Source of the DNA: Sulfurimonas sp.
GTDB taxonomy: Bacteria > Campylobacterota > Campylobacteria > Campylobacterales > Sulfurimonadaceae
Assembly: GCF_023228785.1 (NCBI RefSeq)
Contig: NZ_JALOAN010000005.1
Location: 14,502 to 78,501 of the forward strand
Direction: 5' to 3'
Length of the DNA: 64,000 bases
The position numbers and the translations under genes are program-made. A model generated the notes under the pieces. The model saw nothing but the letters and a program-made list of their open reading frames with translations. It did no database searches and had not been told where the DNA came from. Below, in pieces: positions 50,975 to 58,663 of the stretch (positions are counted from its first letter, which is position 1; every line of letters begins with the position of its first letter).

Positions 50975-52489
50975 TCATGGTGCTTTAACTTGGTAAACAC
51001 CGTTTACTTCACCAGGACTAAGTCGTATATAAAAAGTTCCTCCCGCTGACTTACCGTCTGCTCCATAAAAGCTTCCATTAGCTCTATTTAACCCATCAAC
51101 CCCATTCATTTGGTTGCCATTTATAATTAAATTATTAATTGTATGAGGCACTATCTCAATTCCACTTGAATCTAAATTAGCACCTATATTTAACACTGCT
51201 ATATCGTTGCCAAAATCAACATTTAATGTAGCGAGTCCATTTATTGGAATATAATTATTATCTGAGTAAACTGCTTTATATATTCCACTATATGTTCGGT
51301 TCATATTCGCACCACGATAAGCATCAATAACTGATGTGGGTGTAGCTTCACCTGCTATCCATAAATGATTTTCTTGAGAGTGAGCAGATCCTAGTGAATC
51401 CGTATAATCGTAAGAAATTCCCCACTCTCCCCAACTCATACTATCTCCAGCCATCAAATCATCACCAGTAGCATTAAAATAATTATCTTCAGGCGTGCTT
51501 AGTCCTATACTTGTTATATCTGGATCTGTCGATGTAACGCTTATTATACTTGATGTAAACTTATCCATAGAGGTAAACGAATTTGCTGTTTTAGATGTTG
51601 TAAATGTATTTTGTCCATCTATTATAGAAGCTCCATTAAAAATTGATCCTAGTACATCTACTTTCACTATATAGTTTAAAAAACTAGTTTCACCAATTAG
51701 TGAGTAATTACCTCTATTTAAAGCTTCTTGCTCAGCTGCTTGTCTTGCACTATCTGTAATGTTCTCCACTACTAAGCCTAGATCTTCATTGTTGTTAGTA
51801 TCTATTGGCGAATCTGCCATAGGTTCAGAAGCATCGTTATCTTGTGTGTCAGGATCTGAAGAGTCATCGTCTGAGCTAGTTGCAAAACTCTCTTCTTTTG
51901 CCTCTTTTAACTCTTGTGGTGTGAACTTTATAGGTGCAGATCTAGTTCCATCTGCAGAGACTAAAATATAAAAACCTTGAGTTACTATAGAACTAGAGCT
52001 ATCTCCTTGTGCAGTTACACTAATAGCTCCATATGTACAAAATACTCTCGCACTTCCATCTTCGCCTGCAAAAATAGAGAAGTTTGTACCTCGAATCCCA
52101 ATAGTTGCAGTCTTTGTTTTTACACTAAACTTATCGGGAGCGACATCTGCAATCTTGCCTGTTATAGTTCTCATAGCACCACTTAGAAGCCCAAACTTAG
52201 CACTTGGAGCTTCACCCTCTTCAAACAAAAACTCATCTATAGAGAAGTTTGAATTTTTACCTATGCTAATAATAGTCTCATCATTAAAGATGATCTGAAC
52301 TTTAGTAGCGTCTTTAGTTTTTATACTATCTTTTTGCTCTAGTTTGGCTCCCAGAGTTGCATCTATGCTTTTACCATCTCTTTGTATAAAAGCACTCCCA
52401 CTAAGGGCTGTTATAGTTCCTACTGTGTTAGCATATAAGTTCAAGTTTAGTAAAAAAAGTAGTATCAATATTTTAGTTATATATTTCAT
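50975..52489 (-). CDS. Secreted FecR-domain protein with TbpB-like C-terminal barrel, copy 2
   Basis: The 504-residue paralogue has a signal peptide (1-20, ending LYA) with no lipobox. The FecR domain (about 25-165) carries GSAFIQRDGKSIDA, VQIIFNDETIISIGKNS, GAMRTITGKIA and TATIGIRGTNFSIF, nearly identical to copy 1. An acidic linker (about 205-245) is followed by a longer C-terminal region of 250 residues: MSWGEWGISYDY, LWIAGEATPTSV, YSGIYKAV, ATLNVDFGNDIAVLNI and RANGSFYGADGKSAGGTFYI. The W-G-x-W and IAGxxTP segments are like those I associate with TbpB-like cargo of Slam translocators. AAGGAG overlaps the upstream stop (TAAGGAG), so it is coupled to Slam-like copy 2. Confidence 0.82.
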   Translation of the reverse strand: MKYITKILILLFLLNLNLYANTVGTITALSGSAFIQRDGKSIDATLGAKLEQKDSIKTKDATKVQIIFNDETIISIGKNSNFSIDEFLFEEGEAPSAKFGLLSGAMRTITGKIADVAPDKFSVKTKTATIGIRGTNFSIFAGEDGSARVFCTYGAISVTAQGDSSSSIVTQGFYILVSADGTRSAPIKFTPQELKEAKEESFATSSDDDSSDPDTQDNDASEPMADSPIDTNNNEDLGLVVENITDSARQAAEQEALNRGNYSLIGETSFLNYIVKVDVLGSIFNGASIIDGQNTFTTSKTANSFTSMDKFTSSIISVTSTDPDITSIGLSTPEDNYFNATGDDLMAGDSMSWGEWGISYDYTDSLGSAHSQENHLWIAGEATPTSVIDAYRGANMNRTYSGIYKAVYSDNNYIPINGLATLNVDFGNDIAVLNIGANLDSSGIEIVPHTINNLIINGNQMNGVDGLNRANGSFYGADGKSAGGTFYIRLSPGEVNGVYQVKAP

Positions 52490-52499
52490 AGTTGGCTCC

Positions 52500-53813
52500 T
52501 TAAAAAGTCTTTGTTAAACCCAAAGAAAATGTATGCTTTTGATAACTAAACAGATTTTGATTTGAGTCAACTCTGTTGTAACTTACCTTTGCATTAAGAC
52601 GCAAAGTTTGTAAAATTCTAGCGCCTAAACTAAGGCTAATAATTTTACTCTCATCTACGCGAGTTGATTCAAACAAGTTACTAAAATCTTCATACTGTCT
52701 CTTTTTTATCTCGCCATATATTTCTGCCGAGTAGATAGCACTAAAGTGATTTGCATATATTGCATTTAATTTATACTCGTCATAATCAACATCTATCCTT
52801 GAGGCTTGGCGTTTTTTCTCTTTGATGCCCACTATATTTGCTTGAAGATAAGATCTAGGTGTTAAAATAGTTTGAAGTCCATAAGATAGTTCACAGTGAT
52901 TTGAGTTTAGATCAGAGTAGGCAGCTTGCTGAAAAAACTTTCTCTGATACTTAAAATAAACAATACTTCTTAGAGTATTTGTATGTGAATAGTCAAGCTT
53001 TGGCATATAGTGGATGCTTCTTAGGTAGTTTTTACTAGCTAAGTTCATAGTCTCAAAACCAACAACCATCTCAGCACTATATCTGCTCTCTTTATACAAA
53101 AGAGAGGGCATATAAGCTAGGTAAGCGATATCAAAATCATCTTCTTTTTTGTAGTCTTTTAGATAGGCAAAAGCTCTGTTTTTTAAAGCAAAACCATTTG
53201 CATCACCAAAGTCATAAATATTTACTAGATCTAAAGATGTTTGAAGGGCTCTATCTGCTCTTACCTCTGCTGTTGGATATGCAGTTGAACCTATGTTATA
53301 GGTATCATCTAGTGATCCATAGTTAACATTTGAATCATAGAGCCAGTCAATATTTAGAGTTGCGTAAGTAAATGATTTTTTTTGAGCACCAGTAATTTTA
53401 GCAATATATAGCTCTATATTGGTTCTTACATTTTTAGGGATCATAGGACTATTTAGAACTTCTTCAAATGAGTTTTGCGCCTCTTCATACATCTTTAACA
53501 TAAAGTAAGTTCTAGCTTTTTCAAGCTTATTTCTCAAGTTTGTAGGCTCTAAGATCTCAACTCTCTCAAAAGCTGCTAATGCAATCTCATAGTGACCTGT
53601 CTCATAGGCTGAGTGTCCTAAGTAAAAACTAAGTTTTGCGTCTGAGAGGCTACTGAGATATATTTTAGAGAAGATCTCATATGCCTCTTTATAATTTTTA
53701 GACTTATATAACTTAGTAGCTTTTTCATACTCAGCACTAAAGTTAGCCTTTGTTGTAACATTAGCAATCAAGTAGATAGGTAATAATATAATTAAAAATA
53801 CAAATGTCTTCAG
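52500..53813 (-). CDS. Slam/DUF560-like outer membrane protein with TPRs, copy 2
   Basis: This is a paralogue of the gene at 49564-50874, with TPRs (ATKLYKSKNYKEAYEIF, HYEIALAAFERVEILEP, MYEEAQNSFEEVLNSP) and a barrel opening FTYATLNIDWLYDSNVNYGS and ending LTKTF. A standard start call would be TTG 53771, but that discards the signal peptide. The open frame upstream encodes KTFVFLIILLPIYLIANV, aligned with copy 1, starting from CTG 53813, eight bases after AAGGA. Copy 1 uses GTG at the same place with the same spacing. I therefore prefer CTG 53813 (437 residues). It is the first gene of the operon. Confidence 0.75.
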   Translation of the reverse strand: MKTFVFLIILLPIYLIANVTTKANFSAEYEKATKLYKSKNYKEAYEIFSKIYLSSLSDAKLSFYLGHSAYETGHYEIALAAFERVEILEPTNLRNKLEKARTYFMLKMYEEAQNSFEEVLNSPMIPKNVRTNIELYIAKITGAQKKSFTYATLNIDWLYDSNVNYGSLDDTYNIGSTAYPTAEVRADRALQTSLDLVNIYDFGDANGFALKNRAFAYLKDYKKEDDFDIAYLAYMPSLLYKESRYSAEMVVGFETMNLASKNYLRSIHYMPKLDYSHTNTLRSIVYFKYQRKFFQQAAYSDLNSNHCELSYGLQTILTPRSYLQANIVGIKEKKRQASRIDVDYDEYKLNAIYANHFSAIYSAEIYGEIKKRQYEDFSNLFESTRVDESKIISLSLGARILQTLRLNAKVSYNRVDSNQNLFSYQKHTFSLGLTKTF

Positions 53814-53866
53814 CGGTTACATCCTTAACTAGAATAATTAATTTAATAACTTAAGTTACTGTAGTT

Positions 53867-53875
53867 AGTATAGCA
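53867..53875 (-). promoter_or_regulatory. Promoter of the FecR/Slam-like operon
   Basis: On the minus strand TGCTATACT lies at plus 53867-53875, an extended -10, about 55 bases before the proposed CTG start. Confidence 0.5.
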
Positions 53876-53902
53876 TTTAGTATTTATATAATAGTTTATA
53901 TT

Positions 53903-55207
53903 TTAAGAAAAAAGCAGAGAACTTATAAAAAACAGAAGAAGTGCGATAGCACCACTAATGAGAGCATATGGAAGTTGAGTATTTACATGCTCAACTACTT
54001 CACAATCACTTGCCATTGAAGATATGATGGTAGTATCTGAGATGGGTGAGCAGTGATCTCCAAAGATACCACCAGAGATAACAGCTCCTATAACTAAAGC
54101 TACATTTGCATCTAATGCTATTGCCATTGACGCGGCTATGGGTATCATAATGCTAAAAGTCCCCCAACTAGTCCCTGTTGAAAAGGATATAAGTGAACTT
54201 AGTAAAAATATAACTGATGCTAGCAGATAAATATTTAGACTCTCTTGTGCTAAAGATGCCAAATATTCACCAGTTTTTAGCTCACTAGTAACCTCACCTA
54301 TAGCAAAAGAAAAGAGTAAGATCATAGCTATGGGAAAGAGTTTCACAGCTCCTTTAAAAGCATTTAAGCCCCAAGTTTTATATGTCATGTTTTTCTTTAG
54401 TATGTAGTAAAAAAACATGAAAATTAGAGTCGTTAAAACTGTATAAAAGATAGCACTAGATCCACTACCTTTTAGTAGATTTCCATTTCCAGTTATATAG
54501 AGATAAACAAAAACAAAAATAACCATTAAAACTATTGGCACTATCATAAAGTACATACTTTTAGTTTTTTGCTTTAAAGATTCACCTTCTTTAGTTTGAG
54601 TCACAACAAACTTTGCATTTTTCATTGCACCAATGTCAATGTTGAACCAAATAGCTATAAAAGTAACAATAAGTGCTATCATTGCGTAAAAATTATATAG
54701 CAAAGACTCTAAGAGTATAGTTATAGCATCGCCCTCTATAACACCACTTTGAATCTGTGTGGCAATGAGTCCTAAAAGAAGTGCACCCCAACCATTTAAA
54801 ACGATTAAAGAACTAATAGGAGCCGATGTTGAGTCACACACAAAAGCTAGTTTTGCAGCTGGGATTTTGTACTCTTTAACAAACCCACGACCTACTGCAC
54901 CAGCTATTAGTGATGTGATGGAAGATTCTATAAAGATAATTACACCAATGATATAGCTAAGGATCAGTGCAGATCTTGCAGATTTTACAAGACCAACTTT
55001 TTTTTGCATAAACTCTACAAAGCCCTCTATGCCTCCACTTTGTTCTATTAAAGTCATAACACTTCCAACCAAAATAGCAAATCCAAGTGTTTTTAAGATC
55101 CAAGGCTCACCAAGAAGTGATACAAAAAGATCAAAAAGAGCTTCTATGCTAAGTGTGATTGAGAAGTCATGAAGTATAAACAGACCCAATATAATGCCGC
55201 CAAACAA
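53903..55207 (-). CDS. NhaC-type Na+/H+ antiporter family protein
   Basis: The inner-membrane protein has about 11 helices; VCDSTSAPISSLI, STGTSWGTFSIMIPIAASMA and IFGDHCSPISDTTIISSMAS are NhaC-family signatures. From TTG 55207 it has 434 residues and starts inside the first helix. The frame is open further upstream and encodes ETSALSLLPSLLAISLALYT, the expected N-terminus, but it holds no ATG, GTG or TTG before a stop; ATA 55288, two bases after the GNAT stop, is the only sensible codon. The real protein is probably about 461 residues. The substrate could be sodium, or an organic acid as in some family members. Confidence 0.85.
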   Translation of the reverse strand: MFGGIILGLFILHDFSITLSIEALFDLFVSLLGEPWILKTLGFAILVGSVMTLIEQSGGIEGFVEFMQKKVGLVKSARSALILSYIIGVIIFIESSITSLIAGAVGRGFVKEYKIPAAKLAFVCDSTSAPISSLIVLNGWGALLLGLIATQIQSGVIEGDAITILLESLLYNFYAMIALIVTFIAIWFNIDIGAMKNAKFVVTQTKEGESLKQKTKSMYFMIVPIVLMVIFVFVYLYITGNGNLLKGSGSSAIFYTVLTTLIFMFFYYILKKNMTYKTWGLNAFKGAVKLFPIAMILLFSFAIGEVTSELKTGEYLASLAQESLNIYLLASVIFLLSSLISFSTGTSWGTFSIMIPIAASMAIALDANVALVIGAVISGGIFGDHCSPISDTTIISSMASDCEVVEHVNTQLPYALISGAIALLLFFISSLLFS

Positions 55208-55290
55208 AGAGAGCAGAACGCTTCTAGTGTAGAGTGCTAATGAGATTGCAAGAAGTGAAGGAAGAAGTGATAGAGCGGAGGTTTCTATGG

Positions 55291-55914
55291 CTAGAACTCT
55301 ATAGCTAAAAGCACCAAACCAGCTCTACCAAACTTCTCTTTATAGATCTCGCACTCTTTTTGACGAACTTCTCTAAAGCCTAGTTTTTTATAATAAAGCA
55401 AAGTTTCTAATGAGCCAATCTCTACCATAGCTTGAGCTATTCTATAACCCTTTAATCTTGCAGTTAAAAGACTCTTTTGCATAAGAGCTTTTAATACTCC
55501 AACATCTATAAAACCCTCTATCTCTTCCATAAAGTCAAAGATAAGGGTTCTCTTATTTAACTCAAAATCACAAGCTTCTAAAATCTCTAAATATTCATTG
55601 CTTCCATTGTCTCTCTCTATCTCTTCGATTGCCTCGACAAAAGTCTCTCTTGTAGCGATTCTTGGCTCATAAGTACAGAGTGATCCAACTTTTTCTCCAT
55701 CTATCTCAGCTATTAAAAAGTTAGTGTAATGACATTGATTTTTAGCGTTTGTTGTAGTTAGTTTTTCTATATATCTTAAAGTTTCTTCATCTTTTTTAGT
55801 TGCAAATATAAGATCAAACATTCCATATTTTTTCTCAGCACGAGAACTTTGCAGTATCATCAGTGCCAAAAAGGGGGCATCTTCACTTAACGCTTTTCTT
55901 ATTTTTATACTCAT
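55291..55914 (-). CDS. GNAT-like acetyltransferase
   Basis: The 207-residue protein starts MSIKIRKALSEDAPFLALMI, a GNAT N-terminus, and continues with FLIAEIDGEKVGSLCTYEP. The C-terminal AQAMVEIGSLETLLYYKKLGFREV matches the last GNAT strand and helix. The acetyl-CoA loop is replaced by LLTARLKGYRIAQ, which is weakly conserved, so the family is likely but the activity is uncertain. GGA lies seven bases before ATG 55914; a TTG frame from 55926 is the alternative. It is probably co-transcribed with the antiporter downstream. The 198 bases upstream, to argS, hold nothing I can name. Confidence 0.7.
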   Translation of the reverse strand: MSIKIRKALSEDAPFLALMILQSSRAEKKYGMFDLIFATKKDEETLRYIEKLTTTNAKNQCHYTNFLIAEIDGEKVGSLCTYEPRIATRETFVEAIEEIERDNGSNEYLEILEACDFELNKRTLIFDFMEEIEGFIDVGVLKALMQKSLLTARLKGYRIAQAMVEIGSLETLLYYKKLGFREVRQKECEIYKEKFGRAGLVLLAIEF

Positions 55915-56112
55915 TTTTTCATCCAAAATTATTTATGTTCATTTAGTGGTAATAGTACCATACATTATGATAAAAACTTTCTTAATTTATGATATTTTGC
56001 AAAATTCGTTATTCGGAGTAAAAATAAATTTGATTTTGTGGATTTTGTGATATTTTAAAATCATTGCATCTTTTACTAGCAGAAGAGCAAAACTTCTCCT
56101 AGTTTTGGGCTT

Positions 56113-57705
56113 TTAGTCCTCTTTTGTCATTCTATCTTTTGCCTCTATACCAAGAAGAGAAAGACCAACTCTAAGTGAGAGCGCTACAACTTCTAAGAGC
56201 TTTAAAAGTTTTGCTTCATCATCTGTTCCTATAATTCTAACATCATAATAAAACTTATGTAATGATGCTGCCAAAGATTTCAGATACTCTGGGAGCTTTT
56301 GAACTTGACGAGAATTAAATGCATCTTCTATAACTTCTGGAAGTAAAAGTGCATCAAAGAGAAGTGCATCAGCACTCTCATCAAGCCCTTTTAATGAAGA
56401 TGACATAATCTCTTCTTTACTAAAGTTACTCTTTGAGAGAATTGTTTGGATCCTAGCATGAGCATACTGTATATAAAAAATAGGGTTTGAACTATCTTGT
56501 TTTTTAAATTCACTTAGATCAAATTCTAATGCAGTATCGCTCTTTTTTGAAGCAAAGATAAAACGAAGGGCATCTGAGCCTATTTCTTCAACAATATCGC
56601 TCATAAGTATGACATTTCCAGCACGCTTACTCATCTTATAAGGCTCGCCATCTTTTAATAAGCTCACCATTTGAGAAAGGAGAGTCTCTAGCTTTTTACT
56701 ATCATATCCTAGGTATTCTACAGCCGCATTTACACGAGGTATATAGCCATGATGGTCAGCTCCCCATATATTTATATAGTGATCATAAGCTCTCTCAAAC
56801 TTTTGGTTATGGTAGACTATATCGCCCGCTAAGTATGTCTCGCGACCATCTTCACGAACAACTACTCTATCGTTATCGTCACCTTTTACTTGTGATGCTA
56901 TCCAGAGTTTGTCGTCTTTTTTGTAAACACCATCACCCATCTTTTTCATAACTCTTTGCCAATCTTCATACAAAGATGACTCATTTACAAAAGTATCAAA
57001 GTGAATATTTGTAGCTGCTAGTGTATCAACCACAATCTTCATAACTCCGTCTTTAGCCCAAAGTGCAAGCTCTTTTTGGCGAGACTCATCACTAAGTATT
57101 TCTTTGCCAAACTTTGCAACTGCATCATTAGATAGAGCTTCAAGATACTCACCTCTATAGTAACTCTCTGGGTACTCAACATCTTCGCCCAAGATATTTT
57201 CTCTACCGTAGAGCTGGATAGAAAGTCCTAGCAAGTCTATTTGGTTTCCTGCATCGTTTACATAGTACTCAGCAGTGATGTCATAGCCTAAGTGTTTTGC
57301 TAATCTATAAAGAGTGTCTCCATAAACCGCACCTCTTGCATGACCGATATGGAGAGGTCCTGTAGGGTTAGCACTTACAAACTCTAGGAGGATCTTGCTC
57401 TTTTTTTCTTGCTTGCCAAATTCACTCTCATTTTGCAAAGCCCAAGAAGCATATTCATCTAAAAAGTCTTCGCTAAGGCGGAAGTTTAAATAACCTTTTA
57501 AAGATTCAACGCTAGAGAAAATTTCATGATTATCAAATGAAGAAGCGATCTCCTCAGCAATAGCCATAGGAGATTTTCTAAGTTCTTTTGCTAAAGAGAA
57601 AGCTATCGGAGTAGAAAAATGACCAAAACTTCTATCTTTTGGTTTTTCTAAAACTACATCTCGATCAAATTTTTCACGTAAAAGTAAGGATACTCGTTGC
57701 TTCAA
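56113..57705 (-). CDS. argS: Arginine--tRNA ligase
   Basis: ArgRS charges tRNA-Arg. The 530 residues hold the N-terminal add-1 domain, then FVSANPTGPLHIGHARG with HIGH at 119-122, and KMSK at 357-360 (YKMSKRAGNVI). The DALR anticodon-binding domain follows at about 410-530 with YAHARIQTIL. GADHHGYIPRV is typical for the family. The start is TTG 57705, three bases after the tatA stop; no strong ribosome site is present, so expression may depend on coupling to tatA. Confidence 0.95.
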   Translation of the reverse strand: MKQRVSLLLREKFDRDVVLEKPKDRSFGHFSTPIAFSLAKELRKSPMAIAEEIASSFDNHEIFSSVESLKGYLNFRLSEDFLDEYASWALQNESEFGKQEKKSKILLEFVSANPTGPLHIGHARGAVYGDTLYRLAKHLGYDITAEYYVNDAGNQIDLLGLSIQLYGRENILGEDVEYPESYYRGEYLEALSNDAVAKFGKEILSDESRQKELALWAKDGVMKIVVDTLAATNIHFDTFVNESSLYEDWQRVMKKMGDGVYKKDDKLWIASQVKGDDNDRVVVREDGRETYLAGDIVYHNQKFERAYDHYINIWGADHHGYIPRVNAAVEYLGYDSKKLETLLSQMVSLLKDGEPYKMSKRAGNVILMSDIVEEIGSDALRFIFASKKSDTALEFDLSEFKKQDSSNPIFYIQYAHARIQTILSKSNFSKEEIMSSSLKGLDESADALLFDALLLPEVIEDAFNSRQVQKLPEYLKSLAASLHKFYYDVRIIGTDDEAKLLKLLEVVALSLRVGLSLLGIEAKDRMTKED

Positions 57706-57708
57706 AGT

Positions 57709-57948
57709 TTACGCTTGTGTTGTAGTTTTTGGAGCTTCTGTTGAAGCTGTAGTTGTTGTGTCAGTTTCTACTTTTTTAGGAGCATCAGTTGATACAACTT
57801 CAGTTTCATCTACTTCTTTCATCTCACTTTTAAAGTTTTTGATTCCTTTACCAATTCCTTTTGCTAAGTCAGGTATTTTTTTTGCACCAAATAACAGTAC
57901 GATAATTCCAAATATAATTAGTAGTTCAGTTCCACCAGGCATTCCCAT
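57709..57948 (-). CDS. tatA: Sec-independent translocase protein TatA
   Basis: TatA forms the twin-arginine pore. The 79-residue protein has the short helix GTELLIIFGIIVLLFGAKKIP, hinge FGAKKIPDLAKGIGKGIKNF and a threonine-rich tail. The FGAKKIPDLAKGIG amphipathic helix is diagnostic of TatA. AAAGGAA five bases before ATG 57948. It sits beside argS, apart from tatB-tatC at 16271. Confidence 0.94.
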   Translation of the reverse strand: MGMPGGTELLIIFGIIVLLFGAKKIPDLAKGIGKGIKNFKSEMKEVDETEVVSTDAPKKVETDTTTTASTEAPKTTTQA

Positions 57949-58033
57949 GTTCTTTCCTTTTTTTATAAAATTAATGCGAGAGTATAGCTACAATTTGCTG
58001 TAAATACTCTTATCGCTTCAATCAAAATAAGAG

Positions 58034-58663
58034 CTACTGCTCTATATCTTCCCATTCTTGAACAAATTCATTTATTCTGTGAGTAGGTACTTTTATTCTT
58101 GCCGTTTTTGCAATTTGCTTTAATACATTTGCTGCTAGATCAAAATCATCATTAATAATGACAAAATCATATTCAGAAGTTCTCTGAATCTCTCTTTTGG
58201 CCATTTTAATTCGATTTTCAATCACCTCCTTAGAATCAGTTGAACGTTCTATTAGTCTTTTTTTTAACTCTGATAGGGACGGAGAAGTTATAAATACTGA
58301 AGTTGTTATATCTCCTAACCTATTTTTTACAGCAGTATTTCCCTGTACATCAATATCGAAAATCACTAATTTACCCTGACTCAAAGCTTCTTTAACAGGC
58401 TTTAGAGATGTTCCGTAGTAGTTTCCATGCACTAATGCATATTCCAAAAAATGATCTTGTTCAATATCTTTTTGAAACTCTTCTTTGGACACAAAATGAT
58501 AATGAACACCTTCAACTTCTCCCTCTCTCATAGGGCGAGTAGTTGTAGAGATAGAAAAATAGTAATCTCCTATCTCATCTGCTATTGCATTTATTAAAGA
58601 ACTTTTTCCAGCACCACTAGGACCGGAGAGGACTAAAACAACTCCATTTTTTTTGTACATCAT
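58034..58663 (-). CDS. gmk: Guanylate kinase
   Basis: Gmk phosphorylates GMP to GDP in nucleotide metabolism. The 209 residues hold the P-loop GPSGAGKSS at about 14-22, STTTRPMREGEVEGVHYHFVS (guanine-binding part), and FDIDVQGN. The C-terminal RxxxxEYDFVIIND segment is usual. Its start overlaps the acidic gene's stop (ATGA), so the pair is translationally coupled. Confidence 0.96.
   Translation of the reverse strand: MMYKKNGVVLVLSGPSGAGKSSLINAIADEIGDYYFSISTTTRPMREGEVEGVHYHFVSKEEFQKDIEQDHFLEYALVHGNYYGTSLKPVKEALSQGKLVIFDIDVQGNTAVKNRLGDITTSVFITSPSLSELKKRLIERSTDSKEVIENRIKMAKREIQRTSEYDFVIINDDFDLAANVLKQIAKTARIKVPTHRINEFVQEWEDIEQ

Noticed and set aside
55915..56112. A gene or RNA in the gap before the GNAT gene
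   Set aside because: Only AT-rich sequence and a very small hairpin were seen; no coding frame with a ribosome site and no tRNA-like fold.
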